Assembly: GCF_019352895.1 (NCBI RefSeq)
Contig: NZ_JAAAFX010000003.1
Coordinates: 47,588-111,587, forward strand
DNA length: 64,000 nucleotides
Direction: 5' to 3'
Source: Variovorax boronicumulans
GTDB taxonomy: Bacteria > Pseudomonadota > Gammaproteobacteria > Burkholderiales > Burkholderiaceae_C
Position 1 is the first letter of the stretch, and each line of letters starts with the position of its first letter. The translations under genes and the position numbers were made by a program. Below, in pieces: positions 36,181 to 47,435 of this stretch. Below the pieces are notes generated by a model, which worked only from the letters and a program-made list of their open reading frames with translations, had not been told where the DNA came from and ran no database searches.

Positions 36181-37226
36181 TCGCCGATGCCCTTGGTGCC
36201 GCGGCGCGCGAGGTACTTGTCCCAGTAGAAGTCGTCGGCGTTGGCCTTGCTGACCACGGCCAGGCCGTTGTCGAGGAAGGGCACGGCCATCGGGTTGGTG
36301 CCGTTGCGCTTGGCGTCGTTCATCGGATCGATGAGGCCCGGGTTCTTGGCCAGGAACAGCATCATCATCCCCATGTAGCCCTGCATGCCCTGGTTGGGGT
36401 TGATGGAGCCGAACACGTCGCCCGACTTGATCATGTCGAGGATCTTGGCGTTGACGTCGCAGCACATCACCTTGATGTTCTTCTTGCTTTCCACCTTGGC
36501 CTGCGCCGCGCCCAGCGCCGAGTTGGCCTCGGGCATGAACAGCGCGCCCAGGTTCGGGTTGGCCTGCGCCAGGCTCAGCACCGCCTGGTAGGCCTTGTTC
36601 GGGTCCTGGTTGCTGGCGGCGCGGCCGACCAGCTTCATGCCCGGGTGCTTGGCCTTCATGCGGTTGATGAAGGCGGCGATGCGGCGGTCGTGGTTGTCCT
36701 GGCCGGGGTTCTCCAGCACCGCGTACTCGCCCTTGCCGCCCATCGAGGCCGCGATCGCGTCGGCCGCCTGCGTGCCTTCGCGGTCGTTGTCCGAGGTGAT
36801 GAAGGAGGTGCGCTTGGAGTTGGGCGAATCGGCCGCGAAGGTGACGACCGGGATGCCCATCGCCGCCGCGCGATTGATCGGCTCGATGAAGGGATCGGGG
36901 TTCATCGGGTGCAGCAGGATGCCCGCCGGTTTGCGCGCCAGTTCCTGCTCGAACGACGCCAGTTGCTTGTTGACGTCGTACTCCGGCGTGCCGGTGTAGC
37001 GCGTCTTCACGCCCAGCGTGCGGCCGAGCTGCTTCATCATTTCGTAGACCGGAAACCAGTACTCGACGCCCGACACCATCACGTTCATCACGTAGACGTC
37101 GCCGGCATTGCCGCGCAGGCCGGTGCCGGCCGCGGCAGGGGCGGGGGCTTGCTGTTGCGCGAGCGCGCTGGCGCCGGCCAAACCGATACCGGCGGCGGCC
37201 GCGGACTTCAGGAAATTACGCCTCAT
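36177..37226 (-). CDS. sugar ABC transporter periplasmic binding protein with Tat-like signal
   Basis: A 349-residue Peripla_BP_4 (ribose/xylose type) binding protein. The N-terminus MRRNFLKSAAAAGIGLAGASALAQ contains RRNFLK, a twin-arginine export motif followed by a mild hydrophobic core, so Tat export is likely; Sec is usual for this family. Binding-domain landmarks are GILLHPMNPDPFIEPINRAAAMGIPVVTF and SDNDREGTQAADAIAASMG. ATG 37226 follows GAGGAG. First gene of the minus-strand arm and divergent from the kinase gene. The ligand is unknown. Confidence 0.9.
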   Translation of the reverse strand: MRRNFLKSAAAAGIGLAGASALAQQQAPAPAAAGTGLRGNAGDVYVMNVMVSGVEYWFPVYEMMKQLGRTLGVKTRYTGTPEYDVNKQLASFEQELARKPAGILLHPMNPDPFIEPINRAAAMGIPVVTFAADSPNSKRTSFITSDNDREGTQAADAIAASMGGKGEYAVLENPGQDNHDRRIAAFINRMKAKHPGMKLVGRAASNQDPNKAYQAVLSLAQANPNLGALFMPEANSALGAAQAKVESKKNIKVMCCDVNAKILDMIKSGDVFGSINPNQGMQGYMGMMMLFLAKNPGLIDPMNDAKRNGTNPMAVPFLDNGLAVVSKANADDFYWDKYLARRGTKGIGE

Positions 37227-37292
37227 TCTTTGTCTCCTCACGTGGACTGGCAGAGCTGGCGACCTGCTGTTCGGGCAGGCCATACAGGACCT

Positions 37293-37303
37293 TGGTGTCA
37301 CCA
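37293..37303. promoter_or_regulatory. palindrome TGGTGTCACCA in the divergent carbohydrate promoter region
   Basis: A perfect 5-1-5 palindrome that fits the TGGTnnnACCA pattern recognised by FadR-type GntR regulators. It lies 5 bp from the first TGTTATGACA site, 67 bp upstream of the binding-protein start and near the -35 position of the candidate kinase promoter. It shares TGGTGTCA with the liv-type promoter site at 31693. Confidence 0.45.
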
Positions 37304-37307
37304 CAGT

Positions 37308-37317
37308 TGTTATGACA
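37308..37317. promoter_or_regulatory. candidate GntR operator 1 (TGTTATGACA)
   Basis: Imperfect dyad TGT-TATG-ACA, compatible with HutC-type GntR operators (GT-n-TA-n-AC). An identical copy lies at 37397. This copy sits immediately upstream of the TAGAAT -10 element for the plus-strand kinase operon, where bound repressor would block RNA polymerase. The locus encodes a UTRA-domain GntR regulator at 40676, the obvious binder. Confidence 0.6.
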
Positions 37318-37319
37318 GG

Positions 37320-37325
37320 TAGAAT
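37320..37325 (+). promoter_or_regulatory. candidate -10 element of the kinase operon (TAGAAT)
   Basis: Five of six bases match TATAAT. The -35 at 16-18 bp upstream falls in the palindrome TGGTGTCACCA and matches TTGACA poorly, which suits a regulated promoter. The leader to ATG 37406 would be about 75 nt. Confidence 0.4.
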
Positions 37326-37396
37326 GTAAGCGCAGCCCGTTTCTTCGCATAACTAGGGGAAACGCTACTGGAAACACGCTTTCAATGCGTCGAAGC

Positions 37397-37406
37397 TGTT
37401 ATGACA
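37397..37406. promoter_or_regulatory. candidate GntR operator 2 (TGTTATGACA), overlapping the kinase start
   Basis: Exact second copy of the site at 37308, same orientation, 89 bp downstream. Its last base is the A of the preferred kinase start codon ATG 37406. A pair of sites bracketing the promoter and early transcribed region suggests roadblock or looping repression. Confidence 0.55.
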
Positions 37407-38893
37407 TGAAGTCCAACATACTGATCGGCATCGACATGGGCTCGAGCAGCCTCAAAGCCCTGGCCCTCGACGCCGGGAGCGGCCGGGCGCTGGCGCTGTC
37501 CCGGCTGCCCCTGCCGCACGACCGGCTGCCAGCGGGCGGATGCGAAACGAGCGGGTCCGCCATCCGCGCCGCCCTGACCCAGGTGCTGCGCGACGTCGCC
37601 CGGCAACTCGGCGCGCGCGTGAACGACGTGCGCGCCATCGGCTGCACCGGCCACGGCGCCGGGCTCTATGCGCTCGATGCGAACCATGAACTGGTGGGCG
37701 GCAGGGCGGTGGCCTCGACCGACCAGCGCGCCGATGCACGGGCGCGTTCGCTGGCGCGGCGGCACGGCTCCATGCTCTTCGCCGACGTCGGCTGCCAGCC
37801 CTGGCCGGGCCAGCCCACGGTGATCGCGGCCGAGCTGCTGGGCGCCGACGCGGTGCAGCGTGGTGCGCTGCACCGCCTGCTGTTCGCCAAGGACTACCTG
37901 GGCTTCCTGCTGACCGGCGAGATCGCCACCGATGCCAGCGACGCCAGCACCGCGGGGCTGCTGGCTATCGGATCGGGCCAGTGGTCGCAGCCGGCCTTCG
38001 ACGCCTGCGGCATCGCCGGGCTCGGCCCACGCGCCTTCGGTCCGCTGCTGCGCAGCGGCGAGGTGATGGGCCTGCTGCGGCCTTCGGAGGCGGCTTCGTG
38101 CGGATTGCCCGCAGGCATTCCGGTCGCGATGGGCGCCATCGACCTGCTGGCCTCGATGAACGCGGTCGGCGCCGAAGCGCGCGGCCGTGCGGTGTCGGTG
38201 CTCGGCACCTGGTGCGTGAATGCAGTGATCGGGCCGGTGATCGAGCCCAAGCCCGATGTCGTGGCGGTCGTCAACTTCGGCCGCACGCAGCAGCGGCTGT
38301 ATTTGGAGAACAGCCCGTCGTCGATGGCCAACATCGCGTGGCTGGCCGGCGTGCTGGGCCTGCCCGATGCGCGGGCCGTGCTCGACCTCGCGATGTCGGT
38401 GCCGCTGGGTGCGCGCGGCCTGCGCTTCCTCCCTTTCGTGAACGGCGGTGCCGGCATCACGGCCGGCTTCGTCGGCCTGCAGAGCCATCACACGCGCGCC
38501 GACATGGCGCGTGCGGTGGTCGATGCCACCGCGGCGCTGCATGCCCGCCACACGGCGCGCCTCGCGGCCTGCGGCCTGCCGGTGTCGGCCTCGACCGTGC
38601 TGGGCGGCGGCGCCAGCGATGTGCGGCTGGTGCGCCTGCTCGCATCCTTGCTGGGCCGCCCGGTCGAGCGCTGCGCCGACGACGAGACCGGCGCGCGCGG
38701 GGCGGCGCTCTATGCCGCCATGTCGCAGGACATCGACCATGCGGCACCCGGCAGCGTGCTGCTCGCGGCTTGCGACAGCGTCGAGCCCGACGCGCGCGAG
38801 GCGCGGGCCCATGCGGATTTCAACGCGCGCTTCAACGAACTGATCGACACCATGTCTCCTGTGTTCTCGCATCTCGCGGAGTCCGTGCCATGA
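37406..38893 (+). CDS. FGGY-family carbohydrate kinase (LyxK/EryA-like)
   Basis: A 495-residue sugar or polyol kinase of the FGGY/ribokinase-hexokinase fold. Phosphate loop 1 is GIDMGSSSLKALALD, a substrate-site segment is GCTGHGAGLYALD, and the C-terminal half has FLPFVNGGAGITAGFVGLQ and the adenosine motif LGGGASDVRLVRLLASLLG. The style recalls L-xylulose kinase LyxK and erythritol kinase EryA more than xylulokinase or glycerol kinase. The start is uncertain: ATG 37406 fits the family N-terminus, ATG 37385 would add seven residues, and neither has a strong ribosome-binding site. Its stop overlaps the dehydrogenase start (ATGA, 38890-38893). It should phosphorylate what the divergent ABC transporter brings in. 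Confidence 0.87.
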   Translation: MKSNILIGIDMGSSSLKALALDAGSGRALALSRLPLPHDRLPAGGCETSGSAIRAALTQVLRDVARQLGARVNDVRAIGCTGHGAGLYALDANHELVGGRAVASTDQRADARARSLARRHGSMLFADVGCQPWPGQPTVIAAELLGADAVQRGALHRLLFAKDYLGFLLTGEIATDASDASTAGLLAIGSGQWSQPAFDACGIAGLGPRAFGPLLRSGEVMGLLRPSEAASCGLPAGIPVAMGAIDLLASMNAVGAEARGRAVSVLGTWCVNAVIGPVIEPKPDVVAVVNFGRTQQRLYLENSPSSMANIAWLAGVLGLPDARAVLDLAMSVPLGARGLRFLPFVNGGAGITAGFVGLQSHHTRADMARAVVDATAALHARHTARLAACGLPVSASTVLGGGASDVRLVRLLASLLGRPVERCADDETGARGAALYAAMSQDIDHAAPGSVLLAACDSVEPDAREARAHADFNARFNELIDTMSPVFSHLAESVP

Positions 38894-40674
38894 GCAACGA
38901 GACGCTTCCCTTCGTGCGTCCGGCCGCGATCGCCGAGCGCCACTTCTCCACCGTGATCATCGGCGCCGGCATCAACGGCGTCGGCGTGTTCCGCGACCTG
39001 TGCCTGCAGGGGGTGGACTGCCTGATCGTCGACAAGGGCGACTTCAGCGCCGGTGCCAGCAGCGCGCCCTCGCGCATGATCCACGGCGGCCTGCGCTACC
39101 TGGAAAGCGGCAGCTTCTCGCTGGTGGCCGAGGCCACGCGCGAGCGCAACCGCCTGCTGCGCAATGCGCCGCACCTGGTGCAGCCGCTGGAGACCGTGGT
39201 GCCGCTGTCGAGCTTCTCCGGCGGCCTGATGAGCAGTGCGCTGAAGTTCTTCGGCCGCACGCCGCCGCCGCGCACGCGCGGCCTGCTGGCGGTGGCCGCG
39301 GGCCTGCGGCTGTACGACCTGCTGGGCCGCCGCCAGCGCGTGATGCCCACCCACCGCATCCGCCGCGTGCCGCCGGCCGACCGGCGCCTGTTCCGCGCCG
39401 CCGTGCGCTGGACCGCGACCTTCTTCGACGCCTGGATCAGCCACCCCGAGTGGCTGGTGCTCGAACTGATCGGCGACGCCTGCCGCGACCAGCCGCGCTC
39501 GGCCGCCGCCAACCACTGCCGCCTGGTGGGCTGCGCCGGCAACATCCTCACGCTGCGCGACGCGCTCACCGGCGCGCTGGTGCAGGTGACGGCCGACACC
39601 GTGGTCAACGCCACCGGCGCCTGGCTCGACCGCAGTGCATCGGTGCTCGGCGGCGCGGACGCGCGCGTCACATCGCGGGTCATGGGCACCAAGGGCTCGC
39701 ACCTGGTGCTCGACCATCCCGCGCTGCGCGACGCGCTCGAAGGCCGCATGGCCTACTTCGAGGCGGTGGACGGGCGGGTGTGCATCGTCTATCCCTTCCT
39801 CGACCGCGTGCTGGTGGGCTCGACCGACATCCCGGTCGACGACCCCGACCAGATCGCGACCGAGCCGGCCGAGGTCGACTACCTGCTCGAGGTGCTGGGC
39901 GAGGTGTTCCCGAACCTGGCCTTCGGTCGCGGCGACGTGGTCTACACCTATGTCGGCGTGCGCCCGCTCGCGCGCTCCGACGCCGACCAGCCGGGCCAGA
40001 TCTCGCGCGACCACTCGGTGGTGGTGGACGCGCCCGACGCCACGCGCGACATCCCCGTGGTCGGCCTGGTGGGCGGCAAGTGGACCACCTTCCGTGCGCT
40101 GGCCGAAGAGGCCACCGACGAAGTGCTGCGGCTGCTGGGCCGCGCGCGCAACGCATCGACCGCGGCGCTGGCCATCGGCGGCGGTGCGGCGCTGCCGGTC
40201 GATGCCTCGTCCATCGAGGACTTTCTCGACCGCGTGGTGGCGTCGTCGGGCCTGGGCCGTGCGCGCGCGCAGGCCCTGCTGCGCCGCTATGGCGCCAAGG
40301 CCTTGCCGCTGGCGCCGCGGCTGGCTGCCGCGGGCGACGTGCCGCTGCTGCATGCGCCCGACCATTCGGTGGCCGAAATCCGCTACCTGTGCCGCGAGAC
40401 GGGCGTGCTCCATCTCGACGATCTGGTGATGCGCCGCACGCTGCTGGCGATCCGCGGCATGGTCACCGACGCCGCGCTGGCCGAGATGGCCGCTGTCGCC
40501 GCCGATGCGCTGGGCTGGGACGCCGCCCGCCAGCACCAGGAGCTGCAGGCCTGCGCCACCGCGCTGCGCGAGCGGCACGGCGTGCGCCTCGCGCCGGTGC
40601 CACCGCCATCGCGCGCAGCCGCCTCTTCTTTCAATGCATCATTGACGAACCGCTCGGCCCTTGGCCAGTCCTAA
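38890..40674 (+). CDS. GlpD-like FAD-dependent polyol-phosphate dehydrogenase
   Basis: A 594-residue flavoenzyme of the glycerol-3-phosphate dehydrogenase family. GAGINGVGVFRD (25-36) binds FAD, SRMIHGGLRYLESGSF is the diagnostic GlpD segment, RVLVGSTDIPVD and YTYVGVRPLARSD follow, and a DAO_C-type helical domain closes the protein. It should pass electrons to the quinone pool at the membrane. Because its partner is an EryA/LyxK-like kinase and not glycerol kinase, a phosphorylated tetritol or pentitol is at least as likely as glycerol 3-phosphate. In Brucella the paralogue EryB oxidises erythritol phosphate. Its stop precedes the GntR start by one base, or overlaps it if TTG 40661 is used. 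Confidence 0.88.
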   Translation: MSNETLPFVRPAAIAERHFSTVIIGAGINGVGVFRDLCLQGVDCLIVDKGDFSAGASSAPSRMIHGGLRYLESGSFSLVAEATRERNRLLRNAPHLVQPLETVVPLSSFSGGLMSSALKFFGRTPPPRTRGLLAVAAGLRLYDLLGRRQRVMPTHRIRRVPPADRRLFRAAVRWTATFFDAWISHPEWLVLELIGDACRDQPRSAAANHCRLVGCAGNILTLRDALTGALVQVTADTVVNATGAWLDRSASVLGGADARVTSRVMGTKGSHLVLDHPALRDALEGRMAYFEAVDGRVCIVYPFLDRVLVGSTDIPVDDPDQIATEPAEVDYLLEVLGEVFPNLAFGRGDVVYTYVGVRPLARSDADQPGQISRDHSVVVDAPDATRDIPVVGLVGGKWTTFRALAEEATDEVLRLLGRARNASTAALAIGGGAALPVDASSIEDFLDRVVASSGLGRARAQALLRRYGAKALPLAPRLAAAGDVPLLHAPDHSVAEIRYLCRETGVLHLDDLVMRRTLLAIRGMVTDAALAEMAAVAADALGWDAARQHQELQACATALRERHGVRLAPVPPPSRAAASSFNASLTNRSALGQS

Positions 40675-40675
40675 T

Positions 40676-41431
40676 GTGAACGCTTCCAACGACCCTTCGA
40701 CCGTGCTCGACCGCGGCTCCGAATCCCCCCTCTGGGCCCAGTTCCGCGATGCCATCCGCCTGCAGATCCTGCAGGGTGTGCTGCCCATCGGCGCCAAGCT
40801 GCCGTCCGAGGCCGAGCTCGGCGAGCAGTTCGGCATCTCGCGCATCGTGGTGCGCGAGGCGCTGGCCGACCTGGTGCGCAACAACCTCATCTACAAGATC
40901 AAGGGCCGCGGCGCCTTCGTGTCGGCGCGCGAGCGCGACGAGGACTTCGTCTCGACCGTGCTCGGCTTCTCCGACGAGATGGAGCGCAAGGGCCGCTCGG
41001 TGCGCACCCAGATCCTCGTGCAGGAGCTGCGCGCACCCACCGAACAGGAGGCCGCCTCGCTGGGCCTCACCGACGGCACACAGGTGGTCGCGCTCAAGCG
41101 CCTGCGCAGCGTCGACGGCGAGCTGCGCCTGCTGGTCGAGACCGTGGTGCCGGCCGACCTGGCGCCGGGACTGCACCGCACGCGCCTGGACGACCGCTCG
41201 CTCTACGACGTGCTGCGCCGCCAGTACGGCCTGCGCCTGGTGCGCGCCGAGCGCTGGATCGACGCGGTGCTGCCCGATGCGCAGACCTGCGAACTGTTGA
41301 ACCTGCCCACGCCCGAGCCGCTGCTGCGCATCGAATCGATCGCCTACGGCGCCAACGGTCGGCCGCTGGAGCACTACCGCGCGCTGCACCGCTGCAAGAC
41401 CAGCCGCCTGCACGTGCAGACGACGACCTGA
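40676..41431 (+). CDS. GntR-family regulator (HutC type, UTRA domain)
   Basis: A 251-residue regulator from GTG 40676 (TTG 40661 would add five residues and overlap the dehydrogenase). The winged helix-turn-helix contains KLPSEAELGEQFGISRIVVREAL and KIKGRGAFV. The C-terminal UTRA effector domain has VVALKRLRSVDGELRLLVETVVP and the closing LLRIESIAYGANGRPLEHYRALHR. HutC-type GntR proteins usually repress and are released by a pathway sugar phosphate. Last gene of the kinase operon, so it would autoregulate; the two TGTTATGACA sites upstream are its probable operators. Confidence 0.88.
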   Translation: MNASNDPSTVLDRGSESPLWAQFRDAIRLQILQGVLPIGAKLPSEAELGEQFGISRIVVREALADLVRNNLIYKIKGRGAFVSARERDEDFVSTVLGFSDEMERKGRSVRTQILVQELRAPTEQEAASLGLTDGTQVVALKRLRSVDGELRLLVETVVPADLAPGLHRTRLDDRSLYDVLRRQYGLRLVRAERWIDAVLPDAQTCELLNLPTPEPLLRIESIAYGANGRPLEHYRALHRCKTSRLHVQTTT

Positions 41432-41441
41432 ACGCGGTGTG

Positions 41442-42332
41442 TCAGGCCGTGGCCGCGGGCTTCGCCGGCCACAGCACCGAAGCGATCGCCACCATCATCA
41501 GCGCCACCGCGACGCCGTCCTGCCAGTGCACCACCTCGCCCAGCCACACCGCACCGCTGAACACGCCGAGCACCGGGATGAACATCACGCTCAGGGTCGA
41601 GGCCACGGGCGGCAGGCCGCGCGCGAGGGAGAACCAGGCGGCGTGCGCAAAGCCGAAGATCAGCACCGCGTTGTAGCCGATCGAGCCCCAGGTCACGGCG
41701 CCGGGCCAGACCAGCTGGTCGCGCTCGAAGAGCAATGACAGCACGGTCATCACCACGGCCGTCATCGCCGTCATCCAGAACGAGAGCGTGAGCGTCGGCA
41801 GCCCGATGCGCGTGTGGCGCAGTTGCTGCGTGCCCAGGGCCCAGGTGGCGGCCGCGACCAGCGCCAGCGCCACGTAGCCGGGCCGTCCCGCGAGGCCGGT
41901 GAGTTCGTGCCACAGCAGCAGCCCGACGCCGATCGAACAGGCGCCCACGCCGAGCCATGCGCGCCGCGTGAGCATGGCCGAGAACAGCAGCGCCCCGATC
42001 ACCGCAGAGAACACCGGCATCGTGTAGCCCAGGATCGCGGCACGTCCGCCCGACAGCGCCTTCACCGCCAGGATGATGCAGGCGTGCCAGACGAACATGT
42101 TGGTGGCCCCCAGCCACACCAGCTCGGGCCAGGCGCTGCGCGGCACGCGGAACGGCACCTTCATCCACACCAGCGCGAGCCCCAGCACCGGCAGGCCCAG
42201 CCAGATCGAGATCGCGCGGAAGCCCAGCGGCGGGTAGTCCGCCACGCCGAGCTTCATCACCGGCCAGTTGAAACCCCAGGCGAGGGTCAGGAGAACGAGG
42301 AGGATGAACTGGCGTGGAGTGAAGGAGGGCAT
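41442..42332 (-). CDS. DMT-superfamily transporter (EamA)
   Basis: A 296-residue protein made of two EamA repeats with ten hydrophobic helices. LLTLAWGFNWPVMKLGV opens repeat 1 and VTWGSIGYNAVLIFGFAHAAWF with LSVMFIPVLGVFSGAVWLGE marks repeat 2. Members export amino acids, other metabolites or drugs, and the substrate is not deducible. It lies convergent to the GntR gene with 10 bp between stops, so it is not part of the carbohydrate operon. Confidence 0.9.
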   Translation of the reverse strand: MPSFTPRQFILLVLLTLAWGFNWPVMKLGVADYPPLGFRAISIWLGLPVLGLALVWMKVPFRVPRSAWPELVWLGATNMFVWHACIILAVKALSGGRAAILGYTMPVFSAVIGALLFSAMLTRRAWLGVGACSIGVGLLLWHELTGLAGRPGYVALALVAAATWALGTQQLRHTRIGLPTLTLSFWMTAMTAVVMTVLSLLFERDQLVWPGAVTWGSIGYNAVLIFGFAHAAWFSLARGLPPVASTLSVMFIPVLGVFSGAVWLGEVVHWQDGVAVALMMVAIASVLWPAKPAATA

Positions 42333-42426
42333 GGGGCGCGATTGTGGCGTGGGGTGTGCGTTGGTTGGCGCGCGAAGGCAAGGCCGGCCTGGGAGGTGTT
42401 CATCGTTGCCGCGCGAGCGCGAATCT

Positions 42427-43521
42427 TCAGTCGCCGGACGCCGCCAGAGGCAGCAGCACGGTCACGGCGCTGCCCCGTCCGAGTCCTTCGCTGGCGGCCG
42501 ATACCTCGCCGCCATGCCGCTCGACGATCTTTCTCACGATGGCCAGGCCCAGGCCCAGCCCACCTTCGGCATTGGACGCGGCCCCGGGCGCCTGCACGAA
42601 GGGTTCGAACAGTTCCTCGATGGCGCCGGGCTGCATGCCGATGCCGTTGTCGCTCACGGTGACGGCCACCTTGCGCGTCGCGGTGATGCGCAGGCCCAGT
42701 GCCAGGTCGCCGCCCGGGTCGGTGTACTTGGATGCGTTGTTGAGCAGGTTCGCGAACACCTGTACCAGGCGCGTCGCATCGCCGAGCACCGTCACCGGCG
42801 CGGTGCCCAGGTCGGTGCGCAGCCGATGCCCCTTCTTCGCGATCAAGGGCTCGCTCTGCTCCAGCGCCTGCGCGAGCACCGTACGCAGGTCCACCGGCTG
42901 CGGATCGATGTGGAACTCGCCGCGCATGACGCCCGAGAGGTCGACCAGGTCGTTCGCCATGCGCGTCATCTGCAGCACCTGCCGCCCGATGAGTTCGCTG
43001 GCCCAGACCACCCGCTTCGCGTCGTCGGGCGCGCGCCGCAGCAGCTCCTGCGCCGAGTGCAGCGCCGACAGCGGGTTGCGGATCTCGTGCCCCAGCGTGG
43101 CCATGGCGTGGTCCTTGGCGCGGTTGCTGGCCTTCAGTTGCCGCACGCTCTCGGCCAGGGCATGGCGCGAAGTCCGCAGGCGCCCGCCGATGACGCCGAT
43201 GCTCAGGCCGATCACCAGGAACAGCACGGTCCGGCTGAGGTTCTGCGGCTGGAGGAAATCGTGCAGCCCGGTGCCGCTGCCGATGAAGAAGTAGGTGCCG
43301 ATGGAGGTGCTCAGCACGGTGGCGAACAGCGCCGGCCCGAAGCCTCCGTAGAGCGCGGCCACCACGACGGCGAGCGACAGGATGAGATAGGGCCCCTGCT
43401 GCCCCAGCAGGGGGTTCATCAGGTAGCGCAGCAGCAGCGCGGCCAGCACCGCCGCCAACGCGATGGCGTAGTCGCGCGCCTGCGCGCTGGCGGAGGGTTG
43501 CTCGGGCGGCATCAGTGGCAT
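42427..43521 (-). CDS. orphan sensor histidine kinase with DUF4118-like membrane domain
   Basis: A 364-residue kinase. Residues about 18-112 form four short TM helices with the KdpD-like DUF4118 pattern (VVAALYGGFGPALFATVLS). HisKA follows with the phosphoacceptor His145 in LGHEIRNPLSALHSAQ, and HATPase_c has N-box NLLNNASKYT and G-boxes DNGIGM and GGLGLGLAIV. There is no receiver domain, and no response regulator gene within 15 kb on this side, so the partner is unlinked. The gene lies downstream of uvrA on the same strand, 39 bp after it. Confidence 0.88.
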   Translation of the reverse strand: MPLMPPEQPSASAQARDYAIALAAVLAALLLRYLMNPLLGQQGPYLILSLAVVVAALYGGFGPALFATVLSTSIGTYFFIGSGTGLHDFLQPQNLSRTVLFLVIGLSIGVIGGRLRTSRHALAESVRQLKASNRAKDHAMATLGHEIRNPLSALHSAQELLRRAPDDAKRVVWASELIGRQVLQMTRMANDLVDLSGVMRGEFHIDPQPVDLRTVLAQALEQSEPLIAKKGHRLRTDLGTAPVTVLGDATRLVQVFANLLNNASKYTDPGGDLALGLRITATRKVAVTVSDNGIGMQPGAIEELFEPFVQAPGAASNAEGGLGLGLAIVRKIVERHGGEVSAASEGLGRGSAVTVLLPLAASGD

Positions 43522-43560
43522 GGTCTGGGGGCCGGGTGCGGCTGAAGAAACACGCTCGTC

Positions 43561-46605
<3,045 letters not shown>

Positions 46606-46799
46606 AGGCGGCGGTCCGATTTTTTGGGCAACCGGACATGATAGACGCCCGGGCTTTCCTCGGCTGGGATCTGGTTTAGGGCAGATTCAGGGTCGCCGCG
46701 CTGCCCGGCGACGGCCGGTTCCCGAAGGCCGGGCCCGAGCGTAGATAATCGCAGGTTCATTTTTTCCTCCTCTTCATCCATTCATCAGGGGCAGTGCAC
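46606..46799. promoter_or_regulatory. uvrA/ssb divergent intergenic region
   Basis: 194 bp between the uvrA GTG and the ssb ATG. GATAAT (46744-46749) is a good -10 candidate for ssb with a leader of about 45 nt, but no matching -35 is visible. A pyrimidine tract (46760-46772) and AGGGG (46787-46791) lead into the ssb start. No classical LexA operator is visible. Confidence 0.45.
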
Positions 46800-47342
46800 A
46801 TGGCATCGGTCAACAAAGTCATCCTCGTCGGCAATCTCGGCCGCGATCCCGAAACCCGTACCTTCCCGAGCGGGGACCAGGTCTGCAACGTGACCCTGGC
46901 CACCACCGACAAGTGGAAGGACAAGCAGAGCGGCGAGATGAAGGAAGCGACCGAGTGGCACCGCCTGGTGTTCAACGGCCGCCTCGCCGAAATCGCCGCG
47001 CAGTACCTGCGCAAGGGCTCGCAGATCTACGTCGAAGGCCAGATCCGCACCCGCAAGTACCAGGACAAGGACGGCGTCGAGAAGTACGCCACCGACATCC
47101 GTGTCGACCAGATGCAGATGCTGGGCAGCCGCCAGGGCATGGGCGGCCCGGCCGGCGCCGCTGACGACGGCGGCTATTCGCAGGGCGGCGGCAATGGCGG
47201 CGGCGGTGGTGGCGGTGGCGGTTACTCGCGCCCGGCGGCCGCGGCACCGCGCCAGGCACCGGCTCCCCGCCAGGCGCCGGCTTCGGCGCCCGCGCGTTCG
47301 TCGTCGGGCTTCGACGACATGGACGACGACATTCCGTTCTGA
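46800..47342 (+). CDS. ssb: single-stranded DNA-binding protein
   Basis: A 180-residue SSB. The OB fold opens [19 protein letters not shown] and includes [24 protein letters not shown] Gly-rich then Pro/Ala/Gln-rich disordered linker (about 115-165) leads to the acidic tip DDDIPF that recruits repair and replication partners. ATG 46800 is preferred to GTG 46794 because it matches the family start. Followed by a strong intrinsic terminator. Confidence 0.97.
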   Translation: MASVNKVILVGNLGRDPETRTFPSGDQVCNVTLATTDKWKDKQSGEMKEATEWHRLVFNGRLAEIAAQYLRKGSQIYVEGQIRTRKYQDKDGVEKYATDIRVDQMQMLGSRQGMGGPAGAADDGGYSQGGGNGGGGGGGGGYSRPAAAAPRQAPAPRQAPASAPARSSSGFDDMDDDIPF

Positions 47343-47366
47343 TCCGACGCCCTGCGGCGAGACGAC

Positions 47367-47401
47367 AAGGCGCGGTGCCGGCAGGCCCCGCGCCTTTTTT
47401 T
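47367..47401 (+). terminator. intrinsic terminator of ssb
   Basis: AAGGCGCGG (47367-47375) pairs with CCGCGCCTT (47388-47396), a perfect 9-bp stem with a 12-nt loop. The stem runs into seven T residues (47395-47401). It lies 25 bp after the ssb stop. Confidence 0.9.
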
Positions 47402-47435
47402 CGCCTGCGCCCGTCGCCGCAGACAATGCATCCCC

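Noticed and set aside
42427..43521. Two-component pair for the DUF4118-like kinase within the window
   Set aside because: The only complete response regulator gene is 18 kb away in an operon with its own kinase, so pairing is not supported.
46672..46695. Possible LexA box in the uvrA/ssb region (CTGGTTTAGGGCAG)
   Set aside because: The spacing is CTG-n8-CAG, not the CTGT-n8-ACAG of proteobacterial LexA sites, and the inner T/A positions do not match.
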